Shown piece by piece: positions 33,555 through 44,167 of a stretch of DNA of 64,000 bases. The DNA lies in NCBI RefSeq assembly GCF_963422355.1, contig NC_085088.1, forward strand, positions 6,822,014-6,886,013, in the 5' to 3' direction. The translations under genes and the position numbers were made by a program. Each line of letters starts with the position of its first letter. Within the stretch, counting starts at the first letter, position 1. The notes under the pieces were generated by a model, which had not been told where the DNA came from, searched no databases, and was given only the letters and a program-made list of their open reading frames with translations. Source of the DNA: Corticium candelabrum. Its lineage: Eukaryota; Porifera; Homoscleromorpha; Homosclerophorida; Plakinidae.

Positions 33555-35539
33555 CAGTCAACCTCACATTTAGCGACATCTAAAAGGGCATAATATTTAG
33601 GTCGTTATTTGCGATGTGTCGTTGACCCCAATGTACACGTTTACGCACAGTAAATGCCTTGTAGAGGCTTACTAACAGGTTTGACATTTGTTTTAGTTTA
33701 ATATATCAACTCGCGAGCAATCTAGTTTTCATTTATGGGTTTAAAGTACTGTTCAATGCGCTGTTGCTTTTGGTTTTTGAAGTATTGGTCCACCATATAC
33801 TCACGAATATTTGCCAATTTCAGGCACTCTGCCTCTGACCCTTGAATTGTCCGAAGATAGTCCAATGCTGATCCAATGCTTGTCATAGCCTCTTTGAACG
33901 ATGGTGGAGGAGAAGTATCAATTTCTTCGACATCTTCTTCGTCAGAGGTAGTGCTTTCATCGAGTGGTTCTCTTGTTTCTGGAAAGACTGTGTCTAAAAT
34001 ATCATTAACGGAGTCTCTTTTACTGCTAGGCCCCACCGCAACACATTGGTCTACGTCAACGAATTCGGTCCAGTCAATCCCTTGTGTGAGACCAGGCATC
34101 CTCTGCGTTGCTCCAAAGCGGAAAGGAATGCGGAAGACGCGGCTCTTCCACTCCTTCACCCACGCGGCGAAATCCTGCGTGGCAATAGCAATTGCGAATG
34201 ACTTGAGCATCAACCGATTTCCATGCTATTTTTAGCCACTCTAAAGCGTGAAGAACGTTAATTGCAAATGGCGTTTCCGTTTCGTAGCAGAGCAATGGCT
34301 TCTTCATCAACAATCGCCTATAGTGAAACTTCAAGTTCTTTATAATGCCTGCATCCATTGGCTGGACTATAGACGTTGTGTTTGGAGGAAGAAAGAATAC
34401 TTTCACGTTTGACAAGGCAACCTGAGGGTGGCCTGAAAAATTGTCAAGAATCAACGCAATTTTTCTTTTCTGGCCAAGCATTTTTGCGTTTAACTTTCTC
34501 AGCCACGGCTCAAATAACTGCTTCGTCATCCAAGCAGTTCTGTTAGCATCGTAAGCTACGGGAATGTTTGCCACACCGCGAAAGCAATGTGGTTTCTTGC
34601 TTTTGCCAATAGCAAATAAAGACAATTTTTCTCCCGTAGCACTGGCGTCGACAAGAATTGTTAGGCGTTCCTTAGAATGTTTTCCTCCTCGGCACTTTTC
34701 ACCTTTGAATGCGAGGGTTCTATCAGGCATGAGTTTCCAAAATAGCGCAGTTTCATCTGCATTAAAGAAGTTGTCATCAGAGAATTCTTGTCGAATCAAT
34801 TGCAGCTGATTTTGCACCCAATCAGCTGCAGCATTTTTGTCGGCTGATTGACTTTCGGCGTGCATTTTCTTTGATGCTATCGCATTCCTCTTCTTCCAGC
34901 GATCCACCCAATTGAGATCGAGGCAATTTTCGTCAAACGACTTGTAAGCAGCAACTTCTCTTCTTTTCAGCTCTTTTCCTATTGCGGTTGCCTTCGTTAG
35001 AATCTCCAGACAAGTTATCGGAGTTTCTGGACAATTGGTCCTAATTCGACGAAACCACTCAAGCAGAGCAGCGTCGATCTGAGAATATCTCGATAACTTT
35101 GAACTCTTAGCACCTAGGCTCGTTCCGCTGGCAACTGCTTCTTCTATTCGACGCCTGTCTTTGATGATGCCAGCTAAAGTACCGTGAGGGACGTCGTACT
35201 TCTTTTCCAACGCATTCCGTGACACGCCAGAGTCGAGTTCGGCCAAAATCGCGTATTTTTCTGAGAATGACAGCCGTTTTCGCTTTCTGGAAGCCATGCT
35301 CAAGACACGTGATCGGCGCATGCGTTACAAAATTTACATTGGTCGGTATAAACGAGGAAATTAGTACTACACTGGACAGTTTAGACAGGTCGGTAAATGC
35401 AATTTGTCACTATATCCGCTGTCGCTAAACCCGAGGTAGGAAGACATATTTTGTACTACCTTCTTGATAGGGTAAAACGTTTCGGTCGTTAATACCGATG
35501 TGTCGCTAAACCCAATGTCGCTAAATGTAAGGTAGACTG
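33555..35539 (-). mobile_element. Second Tigger/pogo-like DNA transposon
   Basis: The terminal inverted repeats are about 25 bp with a few mismatches (left CAGTCAACCTCACATTTAGC; right the complement of CAGTCTACCTTACATTTAGC). They are flanked by TA at 33,553-33,554 and 35,540-35,541. Further blocks of GTCGCTAAAC and ATGTGTCG(C/T)T repeat just inside both ends. The transposase fills most of the interior. It is distinct in sequence from the 3.9-kb element. Confidence 0.88.
33722..35297 (-). pseudogene. Tigger transposase with a single frameshift
   Basis: The N-terminus MASRKRKRLSFSEKYAILAE opens a psq/CENP-B type DNA-binding region (residues about 1-150). The DDE_1 domain follows with catalytic aspartates in NADETALFWK, LILDNFSGHP and VQPMDAGIIK. 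The frame remains open to HAGFRR near 34,170, then shifts by one base and continues with DFAAWVKEW...GIDWTEFVDVD to an acidic stretch and a C-terminus at 33,722. Apart from that shift the protein is complete, so inactivation is recent or the shift is a sequencing error. Confidence 0.88.
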
Positions 35540-35976
35540 TACTTATACAAGTGTATTATCTAATTACATTCTGTTACACGTGTTAGCTATGGCGCATGCG
35601 CAAATCAAATATACTCGTTTCAGCCTACAACGTACTGCCAAATGGACGCTGCTCAGCTGGATGGTATCTACTCATTATTTTCTAGCTTGCAGTTTGACTG
35701 ACACGATTTTGGTTTGGTTTAGAGAGAACTAGAATTTACTATCAAGAGGGAAAACCTTCGAAGGTGATTCTAGCGTATTTGGCTGCGAATCACATTGTTC
35801 GGAGGTGACTAGGAACGCTTACTTATTTACTTGCAAACCTCTATTTGTGATACTGTGAATTGCATTGTAGCATGAGCTGGCTGAAGCGAAAGACTAGAGC
35901 TCTTGGTCTTCGAAGAAGAAGCGGTAGCTGGGATCTACTATTACTGCCTGACATTTTGCAAGCAATGCAAATACTG
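35540..35976. other. Gene-free flank between two transposons
   Basis: 437 bp between the right TA of the Tigger element and the target duplication of the helicase transposon. No coding sequence or repeat was recognised. Joined to 42,657 onward it would restore the pre-insertion site. Confidence 0.4.
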
Positions 35977-35985
35977 TATCTTGCG
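35977..35985. repeat. 9-bp target-site duplication, left
   Basis: TATCTTGCG directly precedes the left inverted repeat and is found again at 42,648-42,656, directly after the right one. Confidence 0.9.
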
Positions 35986-36186
35986 TAGCCTCGCAAGCCA
36001 GGCTCTTCCGCGCAGTCGCTGAGCTAACCGCACGTGAATCACACGAGGAGGAGGAGCTTTTACCGGAATTGCTCCAGCGCGAGAAGAGCCTGGTCGCTTT
36101 CGAGAACGTCATAGTGACGTGGGACCCCCGATCCGATTTCATAGCTTGATAAAGCTAATTCGATTGCTCTTAAAGAGCTAAATGGC
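35986..36186 (+). repeat. Left terminal inverted repeat, 201 bp
   Basis: Contains a GAGGAGGAGGAGC run, a CGTCATAGTGACG palindrome and AGCTAATTCGATTGCTCTTAAAGAGCT, itself partly self-complementary. It ends 92 bp before the helicase start codon. A minus-strand open frame running across it into the flank is not thought to be a gene. Confidence 0.95.
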
Positions 36187-36278
36187 ATTGCGTTTGATAC
36201 ATGAAGCGCAAAGTACAGTACGCTTGCTATTGGCTAGAGAAGAAGGCGCGCAAAAAGCGTAGATATTTCTACTGTGTG

Positions 36279-38431
36279 ATGGCGTCGCCGAAAAGTAGTG
36301 ACTGGATTTGCGAGAAAGCTACGCTTCTGCTGAAGAGCGTGTTTGGCTTCAGTGAGTTCCGACCCGGTCAATTGGAAGCTATACGATCAGTGGTACACGG
36401 AAACGACACGGTTGTTCGCTTGACGACCAGCGCTGGGAAGTCACTGTGTTACCAGCTACCTCCACTCATTGCGGGTAGTAATTTGTGTTGCCTGGTAATA
36501 AGTCCGCTGCGTGCACTGATGAATGATCAGGTAAGAATGGCATATTTGGCATCGTTCGCTCTTTATTTACTTACATGAGTGGTAGATGGAGAAATTGAAG
36601 CATCTTGGGCTCAGAGCTGCGTCATTTGTCCATCCGGGAGAACTAAAGTACGCTAGGACAAGCGACCTACAGCTCTGTCACTTTGGTTGGTGCATGACAT
36701 CTCACATTTTAGTCTAGAAAGTTTCATGTACTAGTAATTAAATTATACATAAATTTAATATTATTAATATTGTACACACACCGTGACACTATACCAGACC
36801 TGAATGTGTTTTCAGTTTTCCTGTCTCCAGAATGTACAACAAGTTTGGAATGGCTAGGGCAAATGAAAACGCTGACAAAACGAATCTCATTAATTGCCAT
36901 AGATGAAGCTCATTGTGTCCAGGAATGGTACTTATTATGGCACTACACATATCCACAGACATACTATAGTTATGAAACCTTGTGATACAGGGGTGACTCT
37001 TTCAGAGTCCAATTCGCACAACTACACAGACTTAGACAGTTTGCAACATGTCCAGTGATGGTGCTTACAGCAACAGCAACAAAGGCTACCATTGATGTCA
37101 TAGCTGAGAGAGTTGGGCTTGATCATCCCAAAGTTATCAGAGGATCCTTAAACAGATCTAACTTGTTTTTTCTGTTCATGAAGAAAAAGGCAACAACTGA
37201 GGTTAGTATGAATAAAATTTGTAAATAAAAGTATACAAGTTATGCAAGGTCTTCTTTGCAATGATAACTCCAGTTCAGTTTAATGCCTATTATTGAAGAC
37301 CTACGACAAGAAAGCAATGACTTCAAAAAGACGGTTATCTTTGTTCGAACAAAGGAATCAGCCACTGCCATTTGGCAGATGTTGTCGAAGACTGGGCTTG
37401 CAGAAATACACCATTCTTCTCTCACCACAGAGAGAAGAAGACAGTCAGAGAGCCAGCTCAAAAATTCACAGGTCTCGGTAGTTGTTGCTACCATTGGATT
37501 TGGCATGGTATCTTACAACATAGATATATCTAAATGTGAATGCCATGCAGTTATTCTGATAGAATTGCGGTTTCAATCTATTTCAGGGAATCGACATAAA
37601 AGACATCCGATTGGTAATCCTCTATGGGCTACCTGACTCTATTCCACAGATGTTCCAGGTATTTTTTATCCATGGTGTGTGACCATGCCTGCACAATTGT
37701 GTAGCTATTGTGTACAGATGTTTGGAAGAGCTGGACGAGATGGGCTACCTGCTACTACTGTACTGTTGTACAGACCATCTGAACTAAAAGCAAAATGTGT
37801 AAAAGATGACTTGAAAAGTTTGGTCAACGGTAAAAGATGCATTAGAAGTGTATTTATGGCAGCCTTGGACTCCGACCTGACAGAACAAGGGGGTTTGCCT
37901 TGCTGTAGCACTTGTCTTACTCACAGCCAGGATCCCAACAGACTGTTTGTCTACTCACACCATCCTTCACAGCGGAGAAGTAATAAAAGAAGTCATGTTC
38001 AGGTGACTGACGAGACTTTGGTGAGAAGGAACACATTTCTACTATGTATGAGGTATAAATTTTCCTTACCCTACTTATATCTATAGCCTGAAGACACCTT
38101 GAGATTGAAAAGAGCTTTAAGCAGATGGCGAGCAACTACAGCCGAGATAGAGGGTAAGAAAGGGCTTGGAGTGGAGATCATTGCCTCTAATAAGCTGCTA
38201 GACTACATAGCCAGGAACAGCAGTGAGTTGACGTCAGAGGAGAAGGTTGCATGCGTACCTGGTCTTTCACAGCGTCATGCCGCCTCCCTTTACGCTGTTC
38301 TTGAAGCCTGTCGTTCAAGGCTCGCGAGTGATGACGACAACGAGCTACCCGCACGCGAAATCCAACAACGTCAGTGTAGTCGAGGAGCTCTCACTGACAT
38401 ATTCAATTTCCCACACAATGACAAGTCCTAG
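36279..38431 (+). CDS. RecQ-type superfamily II DNA helicase of the transposon
   Basis: The predicted ATP-dependent 3'-5' helicase is spread over about eight exons: 36,279-36,530, about 36,586-36,648, 36,815-36,926, 36,990-37,199, 37,279-37,507, 37,588-37,658, 37,717-38,001 and 38,090-38,431. Motifs in order are a Q-like motif ([14 protein letters not shown]), motif [14 protein letters not shown], motif Ia [14 protein letters not shown] in [11 protein letters not shown], motif III LTATAT, motif [14 protein letters not shown], motif [12 protein letters not shown] and motif [13 protein letters not shown] short cysteine region (CIRSVF...GGLPCCSTC) follows, like the start of a RecQ zinc domain. 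Motif I has TSAGKS where cellular RecQ usually has TGGGKS. No HRDC or exonuclease domain is seen. No stop breaks the joined frame. Its position between the inverted repeats implies a role in transposition. Confidence 0.85.
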
Positions 38432-38584
38432 AGTTAGTAATTCCTCCTACAAGTTACTTCGAATTCAATGTATATAATGTACAGAAATCACCTTATCAAG
38501 AATCTCTAATCTCTACATAACCGGCTTTTTTAAAAGCCACCAAAACGTCAGAGAGAGTCAAGAAAAGTAGCCTATAGCTAGCTA

Positions 38585-41500
38585 CTAAAATAACTCTATA
38601 TCATCCGGGTCCTCTACTTCCCGGCATTCCTGTGCTTGTTCGTCACTACGTTCTTCGTCTTTGCTCGTTTTAGCAAGGAATTTTGTGATCCATCTTGCCT
38701 CCTTCTTCCAAATGCCTAATCTACGAGGATCTGAAAACTTACAGTCCACTAAACGCCGCCCACTTTTTTCTGTTACAACTTCTTCGGCCAAGAGCACCTC
38801 TACCATGTCGTTTATGTCACCATCAGGAGATCTCACTGAATGGTATTTTTCTACTTGTCGGCCTAGTGTAGTATCTGCCATTTGCGTGGCTTCATAGAGA
38901 GCAAAGGCTGATCTTGAGACAACTGCCAAGTGTTTCTTTGTGAGATTAGGTCCCGCTGATCTTACTGCATTTTTGACGATTCTAGAAAGAGAGAGAAATG
39001 CTCAACTAAACTTGAAAAGCAAGGTATGCAATTGGTATGTAGCTAATTACAAGTTGTAATGTTCAATGAGTTGATCAACAGGCTTTCCGTGGCCTGCTTT
39101 TCCTGCAGTGTTGACCGTTCGATGGTGGGTGTGAATGTAGGCTACTCGAGTCGGCCAGTCGGCTGCCAGGTTTGCGAGCAGGTTAGCAGCCTCTGACGCA
39201 TAGTTGGACTTGCCAGCTCCCAGGAAATACAACAAGAAGGTACGCCACATCCGTATAATTTCAGGCCCGTTCTCATACCTGATAGCTTGTCTTAGATTGG
39301 TATAGAGATACCCCATGCGCAGTAGAGTTCTATGGTACATGTAGATCTCATCTTCGTCGTCTGTGTCCGGATACTGAACATCTTTGATGGCAATAGTTTT
39401 TGATAATATCTCTTCTGCATTTTTCCTGAGCCAGTCAAATTCGATATTCTTGGGATGAGGTATGGGATCAGATTTCTTTTGAATTCCAAAATGTTTACAT
39501 ATTGCTGCTATAAGATGAGCTTCAAAGGCCTGCAAAGTCACAAGTTTAATTTTTCAAATCTATTTCAATGACTTAATTAAGTTTTTGATGTAGTACATGA
39601 GTCAAAAATTCGTCAGCAGGTCTAAATTTTTTCACGTTCTTATCAACTGAAGTTCGATGCACAATGTCTTGAAGGTGTTTCAGGGTACCGATAGCTTTTG
39701 CTGAACCCCAGAGAGTTTGTATACAAACAGTGAGGCATTCCCAAGTGAAGTGAAAGTCTCCTGAAGAGGGAAATATGTGCCATCCTAAGATGTTCTTCAA
39801 TTCAAAACATGTTCAATTTTATTCACCTGGTGACTCTTTTGCCCAAGTAAGCTTGTGAAGTTCTTGTGTTTCAGGTAAACGAAGCCTTCTAGCCCCTCTG
39901 ATATTCTTGCAGGTCAGTTGGTCACCTACAATTGGCTAAACAGGAACTGTTATAATTATAAATGAGCTTGTCTGTTTTTATGCTTGACTGCACTTACAAC
40001 CGGTGTTGTTTCTGACTTTTCTGTGTCTCGTGCAAAGTTTTCTAAGACTTGAATGTTGCCATCCGTACTTCTTTCGTTAATATCTAATATCTCGAGTGGT
40101 GCAACTACTGCTTTTGTTGGTGTCTTGTAGGGCACAGGACGTGGACACACACTTGTCAGATGTTGGAGGTAATCAAATTTGCTTGTCAAGAAGAACATGA
40201 GGTAGGACGTAGCATTTTCGTAGATTTCATCAGCATCTTTTGAAGATGGAAGAATATCTTCTTCTTTCAGGTCTTGTCGCCTCTTTGTCTACGTATTTAT
40301 CAATAGCTACTCAAGCTTTGATCTAAAATAATTGTCTTTGTCTGTTGTCATTGGGTATATTCATGTGAGTGTTACTGCTTGTAGGAACGTGATTGTAGGA
40401 ACGTGATTGTAGGAATGTGATTGTAGGAATGTGTTGATGTATTTAGTCTGTGTCTTTTTATCCCTGTGTCTGTCTACATACAGGTATTTGACTGGGTGTG
40501 CACTATAATAGCAGGTTGTACAAAAAGTAATTCTATCACTTACTGCTGTGGCTGTTGGCTGATCGGCTGGAATGTCATCAATTTGGATTACTAGTCTTGT
40601 GGTCATGTTCCACATTTTAGTCTGATCTTCTGTCATCAAGCAGTGATGCGAGTCATAATGTGAGTTATAATAGTGCAAATGTTGTTTTACCCTTTCTTTG
40701 GTGTGCTACATTTTTTGTTATGTTGAGGTTGTCGTAAACCCACAGGCATGGTCCCTTGCATATTTCTTTCACTTTTCTTTGTTCTTCTGCTATGCCTTCC
40801 AGATATCGCCAACCTTGATCGTAGGAGGCAGCAACTCCTAGATGGTTTAGGTCATGTATCACCTTGACAGAAATTTTTCTGGTTGTGGTTCTTCACAACT
40901 AATAAAGAATGTGCATGTACCTGTCGGTTAGTCCCCCTTCCAATCATCATCATAGTCATCATCAGTGGAATTGCCATTGCTTTGTTAGACCTGTGCTTTA
41001 GTAGCATTGACAGGGAAAGAGTTGCCCCCTTTTCTGCATCTTTTATGGTGTTGGTTGGTTCATTTGAGGTATCATATCGTAATGGAGGAAGTATAACTGC
41101 AATGAGCAAGTCATACAGGTGTGGTGCTTCCCTTCTCATTTGTAATGCCAAACTACTGAGTGAAAACTTTCCTATGGCATCCTCAGTAGTTGGACCTTGG
41201 ATAAAGGTTGGGTCCTTTGCCCGAATCAGGGACTCCATCTCAGAAATAAGACATAAGGTCACTGCTTCCCAGTTAATGTCTGCCAATGGACAAGAAAGGT
41301 AACATAAGAAATGATGCAATTCCTATTTTTGTTTTACAAATTAATTAACCTGGTGTTGTAGGGACGCTAGTTGATACTTCTGTGGGTACCAGTTGTTCAA
41401 CTAAGGTCACTGCTTCCCAGTTAATGTCTGCCAATGGACAAGAAAGGTAACATAAGAAATGATGCAATTCCTATTTTTGTTTCACAAATTAACTAACCTG

Positions 41501-41936
41501 GTGTTGTAGGGACGCTAGTTGATACTTCTGTGGGTGCCAGTTGTTGAACAAAGTGCTGGTGAACTGCAGGTTTGAAACCAACATAGTAGTATTCCCTAGA
41601 TTGACCTTTCTTCTTGCGTCTAGTACATTGGGGAAATGCTGTGAACACTATGAGCCCTATTTCTTTGTCACTCAACACTTCACCAAAGCGGTGGCGTACA
41701 TCTTGTTGAACTTTCCAGACGGGAACTGAGTCCACATCAGATGGAGTGTATTGCTCACGCAGCCTGACAGTTGAGGACTGATTGAGATGAACGTATATGT
41801 GGTACTTTGAACTTACCAGGCAGCTCGCTCTGTACGGGAATGGCTCTCTCCACAGTGAACTGGAAACATAGTAGCAAAGACGTCTAGCTGTCTCTCCAGA
41901 CCAAGCACTTTCCACACATGTACATGCAACCTCCAA
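38585..41936 (-). CDS. DUF6589/Academ-like DDE transposase, copy C (apparently intact)
   Basis: Exons on the minus strand: 41,936-41,498 (VSVPTTPG end), a possible 78-bp exon 41,427-41,350, 41,279-40,930 (EAVTLCLISEMESLIRAKDP, AIPLMMTMMMIG), about 40,860-40,690 (CLWVYDNLNITKN), about 40,640-40,560, about 40,200-39,980, 39,950-39,840 (IVGDQLTCKNIRGARRLR), 39,820-39,590 (GDFHFTWECLTVCIQTLWGS), 39,541-39,060 (GPEIIRMWRTFLLYFLGAGK, NYASEA, DQLIEHYNL) and 38,990-38,585 (RIVKNAVRSAGPNLTKKHLA). Comparison with copies A and B points to Asp of YDN, Asp of GDQLT and Glu of EHYN (or NYASEA) as the catalytic triad; that is inference. No frameshift was seen. It converges on the helicase and is the likely transposase of this element. 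Confidence 0.75.
41254..41549 (-). repeat. 148-bp exact-length tandem duplication across an exon-intron border
   Basis: Two adjacent 148-bp copies (41,254-41,401 and 41,402-41,549) differ by only a few bases. The unit spans the end of the first transposase exon, the following intron and the start of the next exon. The duplication therefore creates an extra internal exon (41,427-41,350) with its own acceptor and donor, 78 bp long and so frame-preserving. Confidence 0.85.
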
Positions 41937-42446
41937 CCTTCTACAGTAGCCACTGATCTACCTATCTATAGAGTTTTCTTATATACTTGCTCTAGTTCTT
42001 TAATACAACATGCATATAGTCGCTATTGCCACTGACACAACGAGTGTACTTCTAGTGCGTCAGTGAACTTCCAAAACGTGCACTACTAAGAAATTTTAGT
42101 AACGTGTGTGAACAAGACAAAGGTCAAAGATATCTAGCTACACGCCTTTCTACATCTGGTTGCATGAAGCCATAGCCATCTCGTTTAGTAGATCTAGGCT
42201 AGAACAAATTGTAGGCTTGCTACAAGTCTATAGACGTGACTCAGTACATAGTAGGTGCATGTCTTGTTGACAACGTACTATACGCATGCAGGACGTGTTG
42301 AAAATGCACGGACTCTGCGTGCTGCTTCAACTCTGAGTGCTACGTAATTACAGTAACCGCGTAGGCAATAAAGGAGTTCAGTTCTTCAAACTACTGCGCT
42401 GCTTGGTAGGCCTACTTGGCTGCAGTGAAGTCGTGACACAGACACC

Positions 42447-42647
42447 GCCATTTAGCTCTTTAAGAGCAATCGAATTAGCTTTATCAAGCTATGAAATCGG
42501 ATCGGGGGTCCCACGTCACTATGACGTTCTCGAAAGCGACCAGGCTCTTCTCGCGCTGGAGCAATTCCGGTAAAAGCTCCTCCTCCTCGTGTGATTCACG
42601 TGCGGTTAGCTCAGCGACTGCGCGGAAGAGCCTGGCTTGCGAGGCTA
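42447..42647 (-). repeat. Right terminal inverted repeat, 201 bp
   Basis: Exact reverse complement of 35,986-36,186. Its inner edge is about 510 bp upstream of the transposase start codon. Confidence 0.95.
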
Positions 42648-42656
42648 TATCTTGCG
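42648..42656. repeat. 9-bp target-site duplication, right
   Basis: TATCTTGCG, identical to 35,977-35,985. The following bases TACG make the local match look 11 bp long, but the element ends (TAGCC...GGCTA) make 9 bp the consistent length. Confidence 0.9.
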
Positions 42657-43020
42657 TACGTGTTTACAGCTACAAATGCCACTGTAGTGTACAATACTAA
42701 CAAATTTACGAACTGCAACAATAACAGTCACGTGATTTCCTATTTATAAAAAGTGTTGGCAAGACGTTTGTATTTTCTTTTCAATTTGGGTCTCCTTTCT
42801 TCTTCATTTTCTTCACTTTGTTTGTTGCTAGTACATGCTAAAGCAGTGCCATAACAAACTATAAACTAGGAAAGTTATCATGCACAAACTATTTATACTA
42901 TGTTTTGAAAACTTCCTCTTCCTGTTGGCTGTGTACCTGTTGCTACTGGTGATTATGTCCTGATAGCATGCTGCTTAATTAGTGTACTAGCTGACATTTT
43001 AACTGTATAATCATAAATTA
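42657..43020. other. Gene-free right flank of the helicase transposon
   Basis: AT-rich, no open frame of note. Possibly intron of the gene whose exons are at 43,021-43,850. Confidence 0.3.
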
Positions 43021-43850
43021 CCTGTTGACACAAAGCAAGAGACAGGAGACCTGATGGTCTCTTCTTTGCTTTGTATTCTCCAATCGTCCAGCGCATATCG
43101 ATGGAAGGTTCAGGAACAATAACTCCTCCAAGACACGTTATTAGAAACTTGTGCTCATTCTCTGGGTCGATACTCAATGCCTGTTTAGCTGCAGCCACAC
43201 AATCGCTGTACGATGTATCGACTTCCAGCAGTACTTCAACTGGTGCTGTCTTCTCAAGGTTTTTTTCCTACTCTGTCCAACAAACAGAATGACACCTACA
43301 CGTGTTTCAAACACAGTATCTCAGCAATCATCGTTGATTCTGATTATACTTACCAAAAAGGACTGTAATACTTTAATTAAGTTAATACTTGGTGCTATTG
43401 ATAAATTACTTTGATATCCAACCACTTTATAATCACTATTTGGTTACAGTCTGTGGAAATTGTATGCTACATGCTATCATGATGTTTATAAATTATCTGT
43501 TAGAACCACTATGAAAAATAAAACAAAAACTTATTAATTAAGTGACTGCAGAAGTTTCAAAACATCATCAGCCATCATTCAGGTATGACTTTTTATGGTG
43601 TTATAATGTCAGACTACAACTTCACAAGTAACAGGCATTAAATTAAGTCTTGCACTTAATTAATGTCAACACTTACAACGACGTTTTTAGAATTCTTTCG
43701 AATTCCAGAATATCTGCCTGCTGCTTCTTCAGCCTGTTTGCTTTTTAAGTGCTTCAGCTGTTTCTGCGTCTCTGCTGCAGTAGAGAGGAGTTCCTTGGCT
43801 GAGAGAAGTCGTTGAGAAGTAGGACAGTTGTCATCCTCCAACTTGTATCC
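43021..43850 (-). CDS. Two exons of an unrecognised protein-coding gene
   Basis: Exon 43,850-43,668 reads CPTSQRLLSAKELLSTAAET followed by KQLKHLKSKQAEEAAGRYSG, a likely coiled coil, ending at a donor. Exon about 43,270-43,021 reads TAPVEVLLEVDTSYSDCVAA, then FLITCLGGVIVPEPSIDMRW and SGLLSLALCQQ, ending before GTAATT. Both are in good coding register and hydrophobic-charged in pattern. No family was recognised. A run TTTTTTTCC upstream of the second exon suits an acceptor. The gene starts shortly to the right of the helicase transposon, which may have landed in or near it. Confidence 0.4.
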
Positions 43851-43919
43851 TTCAATGTAAGTAAACAGATAAAACAGCTATAGCATATGAGAGTACATCT
43901 CATAAACATATACATAAAT

Positions 43920-44167
43920 CAGGGGCGGATACCGGATTTGGAAATGAGGGGTGCACCACATTGACAATCGATTGTAATCTAGTACTAGTTGTAAGGTTAC
44001 CGTAGTTTGAACTTTCTGCCTCGCGATGGCGGCCAAAGTCGTGCATGCAGACCCTGCCGATATATTAATTTTGCTCGAGAAAGCTAGGTTTATCTGAGAA
44101 ATGGGGTGGGGTGGGGGTGGGGGTGGTGCAACGGCTGCCGGTGCCACCACCCCTACATCCGCCACTG
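43920..44167. mobile_element. Short MITE with CAGxGGCGGAT ends
   Basis: 248 bp. The left end is CAGGGGCGGATACC and the right end, on the other strand, is CAGTGGCGGATGTAGGGGTGG. The flanks share a 6-bp direct repeat ATAAAT (43,914-43,919 and 44,168-44,173). The interior has a G-rich tract (GGGGTGGGGTGGGGGTGGGGG). CAGTGGCGGAT ends are common in hAT-type MITEs, though those usually duplicate 8 bp. Confidence 0.65.

Larger units (their letters stand above)
35986..42647. mobile_element. Helicase-carrying DNA transposon, Academ-like, complete (6,662 bp)
   Basis: Two 201-bp terminal inverted repeats (35,986-36,186 and 42,447-42,647) read as identical base for base, beginning TAGCCTCGCAAGCC. A perfect 9-bp direct repeat flanks them. 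The interior carries exactly two large genes in convergent order: a RecQ-like helicase (+) and a DUF6589-type transposase (-), about 150 bp apart, each starting near one end so that promoters may lie in or next to the repeats. Helicase-bearing members of the Academ superfamily (AcademH) have been described in animals and fungi, and this fits as far as I can judge. Mutator-like elements also make 9-bp duplications with long repeats, but no MULE transposase is present. Identical repeats imply a very recent insertion. Confidence 0.9.

Noticed and set aside
35894-36142. Minus-strand frame beginning MKSDRGSHV, repeated at 42,491
   Set aside because: Its duplication is explained by the identical inverted repeats; the frame runs out of the element into different flanks at each end and has no domain.
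35986-42647. Mutator-like (MULE) element as the identity of the helicase transposon
   Set aside because: Long repeats and 9-bp duplication fit, but no MULE transposase motifs are inside; the internal genes match the DUF6589/Academ plus helicase pattern instead.
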